From: Ceriagrion tenellum
Taxonomy: Eukaryota; Arthropoda; Insecta; Odonata; Coenagrionidae
Length of the DNA: 64,000 bases
Assembly: GCA_963169105.1 (NCBI GenBank)
Contig: OY720642.1
Span: forward strand, 15,494,965 to 15,558,964
Reading direction: 5' to 3'
In this document: piece by piece, positions 23,177-33,714 of the stretch
Position numbering within the stretch: the stretch's first letter is position 1
How the letters are laid out: each line of letters starts with the position of its first letter
Program-made: the position numbers and the translations under genes
The notes under the pieces: generated by a model
Told to the model about the DNA's origin: nothing
What the model saw: only the letters and a program-made list of their open reading frames with translations
Databases searched by the model: none

Positions 23177-23362
23177 AGGTTACATGGCATATATTAACGG
23201 GGTACAGCTGAACTGGAACACAACCTCAGGTCTTCCAACACAAGCATTTTCTTCAGAGGGTTTCCAGATCTCGTTCAAAAAAAAGGGTTTCACTTGCTAA
23301 CGTATTGGTTTTCGTAAGGACGGTAGATAACCATTGAAAACGCATCGAAAGAAAATCCCAAA
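23177..23362. other. no recognised gene
   Basis: Short spacer between a CR1 fragment and the PLE foldback element. It ends with the left target-duplication copy AGAAAATCCCAAA at 23350-23362. Confidence 0.4.
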
Positions 23363-23694
23363 GTTTCCGTGAAGGCTTCCGCGGAGTTTTTCTGATGAAG
23401 AGAATTGTTTTTCGGGTCTCGTTCCGCGTTTATCCATTTTTGATGGACAATATTTCGCCAGCGTTCCAGATGGCTTCTTCTGGTCCGTTGAAGTGTCGGT
23501 GCAGGGTCCGTCCGTCCTTTTGGTCCGGAAAACGGAATAGCATAAAACGGAAAAAAACCGAATATCATAAAAGAACGGACTAAACCCTGCATCGACACTT
23601 CAGCGGACCTGAAGAAGCCAGCTGGAACGCTGGCGAAATATTGTCCATCAAAAATGGATAAACCTGGAAGGAGACCTGTAAAACCATTCTCCTC
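23363..23694. mobile_element. Penelope-like foldback remnant (element 2)
   Basis: A 332-bp insertion bracketed by a 13-bp direct repeat AGAAAATCCCAAA (23350-23362 and 23695-23707). Inside are two inverse copies of a 79-bp block (23428-23506 and 23585-23663) separated by 78 bp. The block contains GGACCTGAAGAAGCC, GCTGGCGAAATATTGTCC and ATCAAAAATGGATAAAC, the layout of PLE terminal repeats with a hammerhead core. No reverse transcriptase or endonuclease remains. A 177-residue open frame that crosses both arms is an artefact of the palindrome. The TSD makes this a bona fide insertion. Confidence 0.65.
23605..23646 (+). ncRNA. hammerhead-ribozyme-like motif in PLE 2
   Basis: GGAC (23605-23608) and GTCC (23643-23646) form stem I. 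CTGAAGA fits the core CUGANGA, where the fifth base is free. GCCAGC (23617-23622) and GCTGGC (23629-23634) form a perfect 6-bp stem II closed by TGGAAC, and GAAA (23635-23638) follows directly. One unpaired A lies before stem II and stem III is minimal (TATT), as in PLE hammerheads thought to work as dimers. The mirror copy at about 23,446-23,487 (minus) has CAGA for CTGA and should be inactive. Confidence 0.5.
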
Positions 23695-23707
23695 AGAAAA
23701 TCCCAAA

Positions 23708-24379
23708 ATTAGCGCGGTGAACACACTGCGCTTGGGTCTAACGTATTTCTTCCGAGAAAAGGTCATTACGGCAGTTACAAAATAACTCTTCAGCCCCAGC
23801 GCACTATCATCCACCCATTCCATTTCCTATGAATGACGCTGGAATCAGCTACCGCGCAGTAGCAGGCCACCACGCCTTCCGAGATGCATATCGATAGGTC
23901 GAGAGGCGGCGGTGGCGGCTCGATCTATCGATTGCTCACGAGTGGGGGTGGGGATGCGGGAGTTGGGGAGTGGGGAGAATTTGGGGAGGGTGGAAAAGTG
24001 TAAGAGAGGGGAGACGTTCGGAATAATGCATCATGAACGGGGAATTAACCGTCGCCGTTTGAAATTGGCGATGATAGCCTGCACAACGGCGTCCGCGTTT
24101 TATTGGCTCCGCTCCGCTGACAATCGCCAAGAGAGAGATAATTCGTGAGGCAGTGACGTTAGCGTGAATGGATGAAAGGTCAACGCATTCCAACGTAGGC
24201 GCCATCCCTCGACACTCTCAAAATCAACTCCGAATCAATTTGCAATTTATTACAAGAAGTCAGAAGACCGAATTCGGCGCTGCATCATCCCTTTCAGCCT
24301 GTTTGAAAAATCTAGAGGCTGAATTTCACGGGTGCTAAAATTGGCAATGAAAAACAAAAAATCATTAACCTAAGAGTTA
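23708..24379. other. no recognised gene
   Basis: Contains a GC-richer, G-run-bearing patch at about 23,880-24,010. Open frames 23912-24148 and 23936-24205 lack recognisable domains. Confidence 0.4.
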
Positions 24380-24783
24380 AGGCTGGGACAATCAACGTGT
24401 ACGTGTAACGTGAGCCGTTAACGGGAATACGCGAAAAGATGGCTGACGGGAAAGTATAGCGAACGGACACAATCAACGTGTACAACGGGGAGTACGCGTA
24501 CGCGAGAGATGGGCAACTTTCATCTCTAACCCGTGTCCCGTACACGGAAAACCAATCAGAATAGTCCTGAGAATCCGGGAATGGGAGCCAACTGTCGGCA
24601 AATACGTCCAACTGTTAACTCGTTTACACCTGATCTCTTAGCTTTGCCTTTCAATTGTTATTCAATTGCGTTAGTCAATTGTTACTCCGGGCCGCGTTAG
24701 CGTCGATTGTGACCGCTGACTAGCGTTCCCCGTCTCTCGTTAACTTCTAGCGTCACACGTGCACGTTGACTGTGTCCCAGCCT
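24380..24783. mobile_element. Harbinger-like MITE, copy 1
   Basis: A 404-bp non-autonomous element with inverted ends of roughly 35 bp beginning AGGCTGGGACA and running into TCAACGTG and ACGTGT. It is bracketed by the trinucleotide TTA (24377-24379 and 24784-24786). A second copy at 31065-32121 has the same ends with TAA on both sides. A 3-bp TWA duplication is the hallmark of PIF/Harbinger transposition. There is no transposase or long reading frame. The element is rich in ACGT, CGTGTAC and CGCG words, which gives it higher CpG content than its flanks. Confidence 0.7.
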
Positions 24784-25029
24784 TTATACTTGAACCGCAA
24801 AGGAGGATTCCGATTGTATGAATAAGACTTCGCGAGGAACAATTTCGAAGGGTTCGTGATTAATATTCCGAGTGAAACTTGCTATGCGACCACGGTCAGC
24901 TGTCTATATCGGAATCGAAATGAATTTTCCGTACATAAAAGCAATAAAATTTTCCTTCCCTTCAGCGGTCACCTTCTCAAGGCGTTATTGTCTCTTAAGT
25001 CAGGAGCTGGCCGCTATAGGTATACAGTT
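24784..25029. other. no recognised gene
   Basis: Spacer between the Harbinger-like MITE and a truncated SINE; nothing recognised. Confidence 0.4.
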
Positions 25030-25259
25030 CCCTGCGGAGGAGAATGTTTTTCAGAGGACACCTGATCCCTACTTGAGTGTCTTATGGAGGGCACTTCAAG
25101 TCGGATGAGACGTTAAGCCGTGGTCCCCTTGTCGCCTTTCGTTAAGGGCAGGCTAATGCCGACGCCGGTTTCCTATCCACCCTTCCTCCCTTGCCTATCT
25201 CCTATGGCGCAAATGACCTTAGCCGTCGTTCGCCTCCCCAAATATCCAATCCAATCCAG
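25030..25259 (+). mobile_element. ATCCA-tailed SINE, copy 1, tRNA head missing
   Basis: Body of the SINE also found at 29.5, 42.4 and 59.9 kb: GATGAGACGTTAAGCCGTGG, then AGGCTAATGCCGACGCCGG, CCTTCCTCCCTTGCC, GGCGCAAATGACCTTAG and the tail AATCCAATCCAGA. The tRNA-like head with its promoter boxes is absent, so the copy is 5'-truncated. Confidence 0.75.
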
Positions 25260-26093
25260 ATCCCACGAATAAGCGCAAAGTGACTCAATCTTCATTAGCT
25301 AGCATTCGACGCAGAGTTTCGGAAACTGCGTTCAAATGTCATTCTCAACTGAGGCATGAAAACTACTTCCTCTAGATTGGAGGCGTAGAAAGACTTCTTT
25401 TTCCTGCGGCATATGCGGTTTCTAGGAAGGTTTTTCGCTACGCAGCTAAAATTTTGATGTAGGTGCAAGGAGGCATCATCCGATTTTGAGCGGAGAACAC
25501 AGACCTTCGACTCCATTGAAGACAATGTTATGATAAAAAATTTTGAATATCTTTTGAAATAAAAGCTATTCAATTTTGCAAGTGATCGACAGCTTGAGTC
25601 ATTTATACCTTTAGTGGTAAGAAGTATGGTGGGTTATGCACGAGTTATCTCGGAAATGGAGGATGGAGAAAGTTGGATGGAGAGAATTGGGATTAATATA
25701 GGCCTACAACTCCAAGAAAAAGGCGCGCCTCGACTTAACAATGTCATTTAGGATGAACAAAGGTCTGTATGCTCTGTGTTACACACGTTTTCAACACTCG
25801 TGTCGCAGCGGGGTAATTATTGGAATTCCTCTAAAAGAGAACTCCTATTTCTATCAGGGATTGGAACAATAGAACCAGAGATAGGAAGCCATAACTCTAT
25901 CGTCACGCCAGCCTCATTTGAGGTGACTTAAGCTCTAATTGTGGGTCATTAAGAGAGCATTTTAATTATTTATTTTTTTCATTTTCATTTATACTCACAA
26001 CCCCGAAAACAGCACAACAAAGGCTTTTTACATCGGGTGTTTTAACATTAACCATAGACGAACACACACCCATGTTCTGGGCAGAAATATTTT
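25260..26093. other. no recognised gene
   Basis: AT-rich sequence. The minus-strand open frame 25295-25573 has no recognisable domain. Confidence 0.45.
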
Positions 26094-26166
26094 ACCCAGG
26101 CGGGACTCGAACCCGCGACCCTCGGGTTAGCAGGCGAGGACTTTACCCCAACGCCACCGGGGACGA
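26094..26166 (-). repeat. tRNA-like sequence, Ser(GCT)-like SINE head
   Basis: On the minus strand, GGCGTTGGGGTAAAG resembles an A box and a perfect T arm is present (GCGGG-TTCGAGT-CCCGC). The anticodon loop reads CTGCTAA, which would give a GCT anticodon, but the lowest anticodon-stem pair is C-C and the acceptor stem pairs only about 5 of 7. It therefore looks like a decayed tRNA-derived SINE head rather than a working tRNA gene. No body shared with the other SINE family follows it. Confidence 0.55.
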
Positions 26167-27156
26167 CAATTAACCGATTTGAATACCTTTTTAGATGGAT
26201 CGAAAAAAATATTTTCGGACCACACTTCAAATTTAATACATTTACTTATATACAATTGAAATCACCATAAACGTAGTAAAAGTAGTAAAATAATCACATT
26301 TTAAAAATTTCGCCTTAGTTAAATCACTTGGGTTAACGGCGTGGAATTCAAAATATAAGCGAAATTCATTCTTAATATTAACACTTTTTTACTAGACATG
26401 ATTCCTTGATATTTGCCGTCAATCATTATAAAAATATGACACGTAGTATTTCGCTATCATCGGAATCTCTGAATATAGCATTCATATAATTCTAAAAATG
26501 TATCAAGTTCCATTGTGCTAGTGTAAAATAGCATTTATTTGTCAAGAAAACAAATTAATAGCATTCAATATTTGTCCCTTTTATGTAAACATATGAATCA
26601 TTAGTACACTTATAAAAAGTTTTACGTAAGTCTGTACATGAACAAAAATCGCTCGAACGAATGTAATTGGAATTCCTACTAAAAAATTCAACAAAGAATT
26701 AGTGCCAATCAAATGAACATAAAATAAAACAAGTCTCTGAGAAACTGGGTCCCAAGTGAGGGATATAAAGTACCCCAAGGACTTGAGTGATACGGGATAT
26801 GCCCATTTCTTTCTCGAAAGGCATCGACAGTAATTTTTTTAGTGCGGGAATGATTCACTGAAGCAATCACTCCACGAAATCACTCACCAATCGGATCAGG
26901 TCACGATTCACTTCTGCCCTTTACAACGACGCTTTAAACCCGTGGTTCCCAAAATAGATATCGCCGCGTGTGCTCAGGTTGAAGTGACGTGCGCCCGACG
27001 CAAGCTCTGCACACGCTACTCTCCCACCATATATCTCCCTTTTTATCAGTGAACTATCCGTGAAACTTGTGCCCATACGCGAAAAAACACGTCTGAATGT
27101 CATAACATACGTACTATATGAATTGCAAGGAACATTAGGATACCGTCAAGATATAA
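26167..27156. other. no recognised gene
   Basis: AT-rich with no domain-bearing frame. CGTGGTTCCCAAAATAG at about 26,941 resembles a hAT-type terminal repeat, but no partner end was found. Confidence 0.4.
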
Positions 27157-27695
27157 GGGCAGTTAGAGCGAAATATCATTTTACTTAGAAATCAATGAAT
27201 TTGGTCTCATTTCAAAGAAAAATATCTCACCTTCTAATGACACCAAAAGTTAAACCCCTTACCACATGACTTTCGGAGATATAGGCCAAACAACACCAGC
27301 CCTTTTACATGGGGAATGGCACGTGTATGCACTCCTGAGAGACAATATTTACAAGAAGATGAACTTCTAACACTCAGATGTCGTAAAAAACTAACAGCGT
27401 GTAGTTTGTATGTATTCTCAACTAATTTTGAAAATAAATCATATTGTCACCGCAGTAGGTTCTTAGGTATAACAGAAAACCTTCCTTTTTGAACGAGTTT
27501 CAAAAAATGAGTCAAGTTAAACACTCATTTAGATATTTTCATTTAATTACTTACAATTTCTATCATATAAAACTATATTATTGCACCATTAATAATGCGA
27601 TATTTTATTGATGTGTCCTAAAGCTGGTGGAATTAAAAAGTATAATTCGAATATGGTCTCTATTATGATTAGGCAACTATCTCACACAGACTACC
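27157..27695 (-). mobile_element. TTAA-flanked MITE, family 1, copy 2
   Basis: A 539-bp copy in inverse orientation to that at 8339. It begins GGGCAGTTAGAGCGAAATAT and ends at GTAGTCTG (complemented). TTAA is intact on the right (27696-27699) and decayed to ATAA on the left (27153-27156). Alignment with 40103-40657 is continuous by eye. No coding capacity. Confidence 0.7.
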
Positions 27696-27699
27696 TTAA

Positions 27700-28377
27700 A
27701 GGTGTATGAAACTCGTTTCTGTGAATTCAATTCTCAGTCAGTAGCCAAATATGTACAATCGTACACTTGATGCTTTATCTTGGCTTATTTGTTTGAAGCA
27801 GTTCGCTGAAAACACCTCCAGAGTCAAAGATGCTTCTCGCACTTTGCGTAAAGATAAGCACAGAAATAAGTTTTTTTTAAATTGAAGAAACACACATCTC
27901 GCACACTGCTACAACTTGATCACGATATTTGAATTGTAACTTCACCTTTTGTTTTTTGCTGGTGTCCCATCGGAGATCACAAACATTTTTTAATGAATGG
28001 GTGAAACAAGTTATCAAAGAGCTCAAGTCAACATTTATGATATTAACGATAATTCAGCACTGTATTTTTGGCCGGCCTAGAATCGTTTTCAGTTCATATT
28101 TCTAATTATTTTGCCAAATCATTTTTCATGCATTCTGCACGCAACTCTCTGTCTCCATCCCTCCCTAATACCATTCCCTATCCACTCTTTCAGCGCGAGC
28201 ATATTTATTTGCTGACGACATCAAAAGCAATGAACAAATCCGATATTAGAAGGTAAATTCGATAATTAAAATGAAATTAGAAAGATAGACGGCAGAACGG
28301 AAAGGTTACACATCAGATTTCTCGCGAGCGATATGAGACCTTAACATCTGCCGAAGAGACTTTTAACAAGGCCAAAC
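27700..28377. other. no recognised gene
   Basis: Unremarkable AT-rich sequence; the open frame 28068-28256 shows no domain. Confidence 0.4.
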
Positions 28378-28763
28378 CTACATACTACCCCGCGAACCAC
28401 TGCATAAGCGTCTGGCAGGGGGCGGTAGATCACCATCCGCGTAAAGATGTAAAAGTTTTGGAGGTGAAATGGTGATATGTACTATGGGAGTGCATTTGGA
28501 GGAGCTCAGTTTTTATTGTGGTCACTTATTGTGCGCGGAAAGAACGAGTTTTTGTACCTATCCGTTCGGCAGAGTACCTCTCTTATTTTATCGCATCTGT
28601 CAGACCTAGAGATGCAGTGAGGCGTTATGATAATATTCTCTGTGTCGCTATGAAACACACCAGTTCAGAATATCTCAAGCAGCCTAAACCTAGCGTGCAG
28701 CCTCCGAGTCTCTAGGGGCTCCCAATTTAATCCCTCTAACAGTTGCGTAACACTATATGATTT
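28378..28763 (-). pseudogene. CR1-type LINE 3' end, copy b
   Basis: Shorter copy of the CR1-type family. Minus-strand reading gives SVTQLLEGLNWEPLETRRL, a stop and small deletion in the region that reads IENIIMTPH in other copies, then RYKNSFFPRTISDHNKN and the family stop. The GCGGGGTAGTATGTAG terminus lies at the left end. It is truncated upstream of SVTQLLEGL, so the RP-x-LEYA block is absent. Confidence 0.7.
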
Positions 28764-29502
28764 TCGATTGATAGTGTGGTTAGTTAACTGAATTACTCCC
28801 TCATGCCTGTATCCTCATTGGCTATCTGTTACTAACAGCAGGACGTGCATGTTTGGGGTTTAATTACTGTATCTCTGTATATTTGTGTTTCGGTAAAAAT
28901 ATAAATACAGACACACATCGGCGGCATGCTTACAGGGCAGCGCATATTTGTGGAATTCCACCTCCTGACAAAATTCATCAGGTCTTTCATGAATGAATTA
29001 GTAGTCTCAGTTGCATTAACTCCAGAAATGCACTGTGCAATGCATCTTGGTGTTAACTAATCCCCTGCCAATCACCCTTGACATGGCCCGCAGGACATTA
29101 TTTAGACGTAGATGGAGCCGGTCCGATTCTAAAGTCTTCAAATTTTAAATATCTCTGCCTCTTTTACTCTTGTGCCATCAAATCCGTTACTCTGCCTCCT
29201 CTGGGACCCCGAGCAAATCTAACTCATAATACAAGAGGCATCCTGCAGTGATCCGTTAGAGCTTTTAACGGGGGAAAGGCCGGGCAAACCGAACGGAGGC
29301 GAAAAGTAGGCCGAATGTGGGAGAAAGGAGGAGGAGAGAGAATTAATGAAAAGCAGAGACAAATGGAGAAATAGAACGTGGGAGGGAGATTGCGCTTAAT
29401 GGGAGATGAGGGTGCAATAGATTGGTTGAGAGAAAAATCTTTTTTTCTCTCTAAAATTTGACTAATGTTGTTTCCATTTCATATATGATATTCTTGTCCT
29501 TA
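28764..29502. other. no recognised gene
   Basis: No recognised feature. A purine-rich run lies at about 29,270-29,410. Confidence 0.4.
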
Positions 29503-29784
29503 GATTGGATTGGATAAGGTCATTTGCGCCATAGGGGATAGGTAAGGGAGGAAGGGTGGATAGAAACCCGGCGTCGGCATTAGCCTGCTCTTAACGAAAG
29601 ATGCCAAGGGGACCATGGTTTAACTTCCCATCCAAAAGACGGAGTACTGTACTTGAGGTACCCTCCACAAGACACTCAGGTAGAGATCGGGTTTCCTATG
29701 AAAAACATCCGCCTCTGCAGGGATTTGAATCCTGGACGCCCGTGTGGTAGGCGAGTACTCTAGTCACCACACCAACTCGATCTC
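29503..29784 (-). mobile_element. ATCCA-tailed SINE, copy 2
   Basis: Full-length minus-strand SINE. Complemented, it starts GGAGATCGAGTTGGTGTGGTG with an A-box-like segment and continues to the B box AGGATTCAAATCC. The shared body then runs to the tail, ATCCAATCCAATCTA. RNA polymerase III transcription from the two boxes is the expected expression mode for such elements. Confidence 0.75.
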
Positions 29785-31064
29785 CTCGTGTCTTTAATCC
29801 ATACAAAACAACCGTATCTATGTTAGCCACTTACGATATGATAAAGTTTCAACTTACGATTAAGTCTCTTAAATATAAGAGAATATCTGAGAGATAATGA
29901 GTCCAACATTGGCTCTTGAAAAGGTGAAACGAGGCAGTAAAACAGTGAAACACAAGACGGCACCGATTAAAATAGAAAGTGATGACATTGTATGGGAGAA
30001 AAAACATTGTCTTGATCACATTTCTTACACGGACTATTGAGATTAAAATTTTGTTCATACGCAAGAAATTGATGAAAAAGACTGGTGAGATGTATGTATA
30101 AACACAACTAACATTTTAATGAACTTGCAATATGCTCTTATATAAAAGGTCTATAAAATGAAACAAAATAATCAAGAGGGGTGGGAACAAACGATCATCC
30201 ATCGGCACAAAGCGCGATAGCTGGCTCGGCTACCTGGGGACGCTCTGCTGGTTTCTTGTTCCGAGCGGGCGATTGTCACCACCATTGACTCCACCAGTCG
30301 AGACCTGCCACTAACTGACCTTAGTTTACGTCACTCGCATCCAAGCGCCACCACCTAGAATGAACACTAGTTTCTGACGACGTCAATAAGATACTAACTT
30401 ACCCGAAATACGTACTGTAGTAAAATAGACTAGGGGAATAAAATTACGGAAACAAAGTGCAGAAGAGACAGGTTTAGAGTATCATTTTACTTTTTTCGTT
30501 AATTTTCGCAGCTCATGATTAAATCTTGTGAAATCTTTTGGTATCTGCGATGTACATTTATACAATAAGCCAGACGAAGCCGGCAGAATAGCACGGCAAA
30601 ACTGTTTCTCTAAAAAAAAACATCGCAGATACCAAAGTATTTCCAAGATTTAGAGTATAATTTTTTCCGCGATCGAAAAGAGACCACGATAGCTGCCGAT
30701 AGCACCTTAAAACTTGAATGTGCGATAGGTAGTTTTGGCAATTAGTTAATTTGCTCGCTGATGCTGGTTTCTTAGTCTAAATCGTAGCATTAACATCACA
30801 TCCGTATAGTTGCAGATCATATTGGTGATAACACACCGTTGCTCCTAACCCTTGAGGTGTCGGGAAGGGTTATACGTATGTGCAGATGAATGAGAACATA
30901 TTTTATATTCATTTTTTCAGCAGAATTATTAAAGGGATGAACTCTTAGGTATAAATTAATATCCCTGTTATGGCAATTCAAAATTAAATTCATCTATTTA
31001 AGATAATACAACTCCATGACATGACTCTAATAAAGACACGAAAGCTAGGAAAGGAAATAACTAA
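29785..31064. other. no recognised gene; imperfect hairpin
   Basis: An inverted repeat joins 30521-30553 and 30620-30651 (shared TTTGGTATCTGCGATGT), with TTTAGAGTAT repeated directly on the outside at about 30,473 and 30,649. Region 30,190-30,370 is GC-richer than its surroundings but not recognised. Confidence 0.45.
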
Positions 31065-32121
31065 AGGCTGGGACAAAATAAACGTGTACGTGTGACGCGA
31101 GACGTTAATGGGTAAACGGGAGTCGGGGAAAGTCAGAAAGAAAGGGGAAAGGAGAAAGTAAGTCAGCGGTCACAATCGACGTTAACGCGGCCCGGAGTAA
31201 CAATGGACTAACGAAGGCGCAGCTATGAGATCAGGTGTAAACAAGTGTGGAAGTAAATAAGTTGTCTTCGCCAAGAGCAATCTTCAACAGTAGGATGTAT
31301 CTGCCGACAGATGACTCCCATTCCCGGATTTTCAGGATTATTCTGGTTGGTTTTCCGTGCACGGGACACGGGAAGAGATGAAAGTGGCCCATCTCTCGCG
31401 TACACGTACTCCCCGTACACGTTGATTGTGTCCGTTCGCTATACTTTCCCGTCAACCATCTTTTCGCGTATTCCCGTTAATAGGACGCATCATACCCTGC
31501 GGTAAGGAATAGTTCTGTCAAAAATCCACAAGATGTCGTCACTCGCACTCGACCGAGGCGTTTTGGTGTCGAGAGTCTCCTACTCCAGGAAAACTCTCGC
31601 ACAAGGAAACAGTTGTCTGTAAGTTGTAGCAAAGTCTCCGGCGCGTAAGTATAGGCAGCGCTGACATAAGATCTGTGAGAGAAGACTGAATTATTTGCGA
31701 CACCGTCTGAGCACATCAAGGCCGAAAACCATTCAGGTAGCTTGTTGAAATATACCAATTACAGTTTCTATCTTACATCTGTGCCGGTTGTTACTTAGCA
31801 TTCCGATAGAAAAGGGATTGATACATCTCCATTAGTTTTAGATAAGTCAATAATAACAATAGTTTTTGTAAAAATATACCCCACATCTTGCCGTTTTCTC
31901 GATGGTTTAATTATGCTCTAGGATAAATTATTCATACTTCAGATACGAGTCTCCCTTGGCAAAAGTCTATTCTTTGTACAATAAAAATTTCAAGTTGATG
32001 ACGTAAGACTTGAACAAAAAATCTGGGGTCGGAAATCATCACAAATTCGGCCGGTCGAGCGGGTGTGATGCGTCGCCTTAATGGCTCACCTTACACGTAC
32101 ACGTAGATTGTGTCCCAGCCT
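31065..32121. mobile_element. Harbinger-like MITE, copy 2, split by another element
   Basis: Second copy of the AGGCTGGGACA-ended element, in inverse orientation to that at 24380. TAA lies on both sides (31062-31064 and 32122-32124). The two halves, 31065-31480 and 32082-32121, rejoin when the TTAA-flanked insertion 31481-32077 is removed, giving about 456 bp. The part from GATGGTTGACGGGAAAGT to CGTACACGTTG aligns well with copy 1. Confidence 0.7.
31481..32077. mobile_element. TTAA-flanked MITE, family 2, nested
   Basis: A 597-bp insertion in the Harbinger-like MITE, with TTAA on both sides (31477-31480 and 32078-32081). Its ends are inverted repeats sharing GACGCATCAYACCC. This terminus is unrelated to TTAA family 1. 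No transposase is present; the minus-strand frame 31477-31758 has no recognisable domain. TTAA plus short inverted ends suggests a piggyBac-type or Sola3-type MITE. Confidence 0.65.
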
Positions 32122-32124
32122 TAA

Positions 32125-32522
32125 GAATGGCTAAATAGAGTAATTTGGAATCAGTTCCCGAAAATGTTATAATTTGCTCGAAGCTTGATTGATGAGGAAA
32201 CGGCAGAGCAACGATCGGCCAAAACTGCGAGTTCTAAATCACGGAAAAGGGTTGGAACGGGAGAAGGCCAGATGAAGGGCGTGGCATGTGAATTAAGAGC
32301 GAAGTATGGGTGTAGCAGGGAGCGGCCACACGCGAGGGGCGGCTGTGGACCAAGGAGCAGAAATAGACCATCGCCAAAAAAAAACAAACGGTGGCATACC
32401 ACAAAAAAATTGACCCACGGTCCGTCATCGTATATGCGGTAACAAACACCACAAATCTAAACGCGCCCAGAGTCTGAATTCGCAAAGTTTAACCGTCAAG
32501 AGTAGAAATACATCCTCATTCA
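32125..32522. other. no recognised gene
   Basis: Two overlapping open frames (32185-32442 plus, 32151-32402 and 32234-32485 minus) without recognisable domains. Confidence 0.4.
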
Positions 32523-32835
32523 TCACTGGTCGTTCAATCCTATGATTGCTTGAATGCAGCCCTCAGTCCTTCCATATACACGTTCCTCTTTTTTTTGTTC
32601 TATATAAATATCCCTTTGGAACTTTTCCCTCCATTTTTCCTTCAATGAATGCTCAACAAGTCCATTACCTATGGATGTGTCTAATCCAACTGGTTCTTCT
32701 TTCCTGTATGGTGTTCCATCGGGTCCTTTCCACATCTACTCTTCCAAATATTTCTTATTTGGTCCGCCCATTTGATCGTCAACATCCTCCTCTAGCACCG
32801 AATTTCGAAAGCTTCAATTATTTTCAAGACTTTTT

Positions 32836-33437
32836 TGATGGTTTTCGCAGCGACTCTTTACTGTTTTAAAGTTAATCGGGGTACTCCTACCTTCTACGAA
32901 AGATGCTATTCTGCCTCTCAGCACGGAGGGTGTATATGAGATCCCATGTACCTGTGGCTCAAGCTATGTGGGGAAAACCAAACGGCCAATTAAGATCAGG
33001 CTAAAAGAGCATAAAATAGCGCTAGTGGCAAGGCAGTGGATGACTTCAGCCGTCGCAGAGCACATTATGTCAGATCCAGGACACGAGATACTCTTCGATG
33101 AGGCTAAAGTTCTGGCCAAAATTAGTCTTTATTATCCTCGACTAATGAGGTAAGCAATCGAGACAGCCAAACGACCATCCTATTTTAATATGGAAGACGG
33201 CTATCGCCTGAGCAGTGTTTGGAAAAGACACCTCACCACTGAATATCCTTAACGGAACGCATAATTTTTTAAATTTAAAACCGTTAACAATGGTCTCGAC
33301 GAAGAACCTACATATAGGGGCGAAATAAATAAACTCTTACATTTTCCTGACGACATTTTCAGTACACAGAACGAAACGTTGAGTCAATTCAAAATGCTCA
33401 ATACGCAGCGGGATACCCCGAACAACTTTAATATAAT
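32836..33437 (+). mobile_element. Penelope-like element 3, 5'-truncated
   Basis: A 602-bp insertion flanked by the perfect 16-bp direct repeat ATTTTCAAGACTTTTT (32820-32835 and 33438-33453). It encodes only the GIY-YIG end of the PLE protein. A 3' non-coding tail follows with CTGACGA (33347-33353) and GAAACGTTGAG (33373-33383), the order of hammerhead core words. Stems around that core are not convincing by eye, so no separate ribozyme is called. A 16-bp target duplication is within the range reported for PLEs. Confidence 0.75.
32872..33252 (+). pseudogene. GIY-YIG endonuclease domain of PLE 3
   Basis: Plus-strand frame with one nonsense codon (TAA 33151-33153). It reads DAILPLSTEGVYEIPC, then SSYVGKTKRPIKIRLKEH, which is the GIY-YIG signature with the conserved Arg in the following helix, then SAVAEHIMSDPGHEI and, after the stop, IETAKRPSYFNMEDGYRL and VWKRHL, the canonical PLE terminus. 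In PLEs this domain supplies the nick that primes reverse transcription. The reverse transcriptase is absent (5' truncation) and no natural start codon is present. Confidence 0.8.
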
Positions 33438-33555
33438 ATTTTCAAGACTTTTTATCATTGCCAGGCTCCGAATCAATATATCGTTAAGCTCCATATGAAT
33501 GTTTTCACGTGCAGTTTATGTATCACTGCAAGACTGCATCTTATAGGAAGTCTAA

Positions 33556-33714
33556 TGCGGTGGTTTCTTGGTTTCTTTCACATCGCAGTACTTCCGCCGA
33601 CAGAAATCCATCCTATCTAGGTTGAGAGTAAAACATTTTCGCTCAGTGTCTTATGTGGAGACTCTATTTATAGCTTTTGGCAATGTGGTAATGCTCAGTC
33701 GAGTCTATATTCTA
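33556..33714. other. no recognised gene
   Basis: Short stretch between LINE-A copy 3 and CR1 copy c; it could be degraded LINE-A 5' sequence. Confidence 0.35.

Larger units (their letters stand above)
32523..33555 (-). mobile_element. LINE-A copy 3, split by a Penelope-like element
   Basis: Minus-strand LINE-A. The downstream piece 32523-32835 contains the family end TTGAACGACCAGT (complemented) and reads IEAFEIRC, then MLTIKWADQIRN and the basic C-terminus. The upstream piece, 33454 to about 33555, gives VKTFIWSL, matching VKTFLWSVA of copy 6. The intervening 32836-33437 is a plus-strand PLE bracketed by a 16-bp duplication. The copy is 5'-truncated and full of frame breaks. Confidence 0.7.

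Noticed and set aside
23290..23823. A 177-residue minus-strand open frame
   Set aside because: It runs through both arms of the foldback PLE remnant and its target duplications; no domain is recognisable.
26094..26166. A functional tRNA-Ser(GCT) gene
   Set aside because: T arm is perfect, but the acceptor and anticodon stems contain mismatches; a SINE head is more likely.
26940..26960. A hAT-type terminal repeat (GTGGTTCCCAAA)
   Set aside because: No matching opposite end or 8-bp duplication was found.
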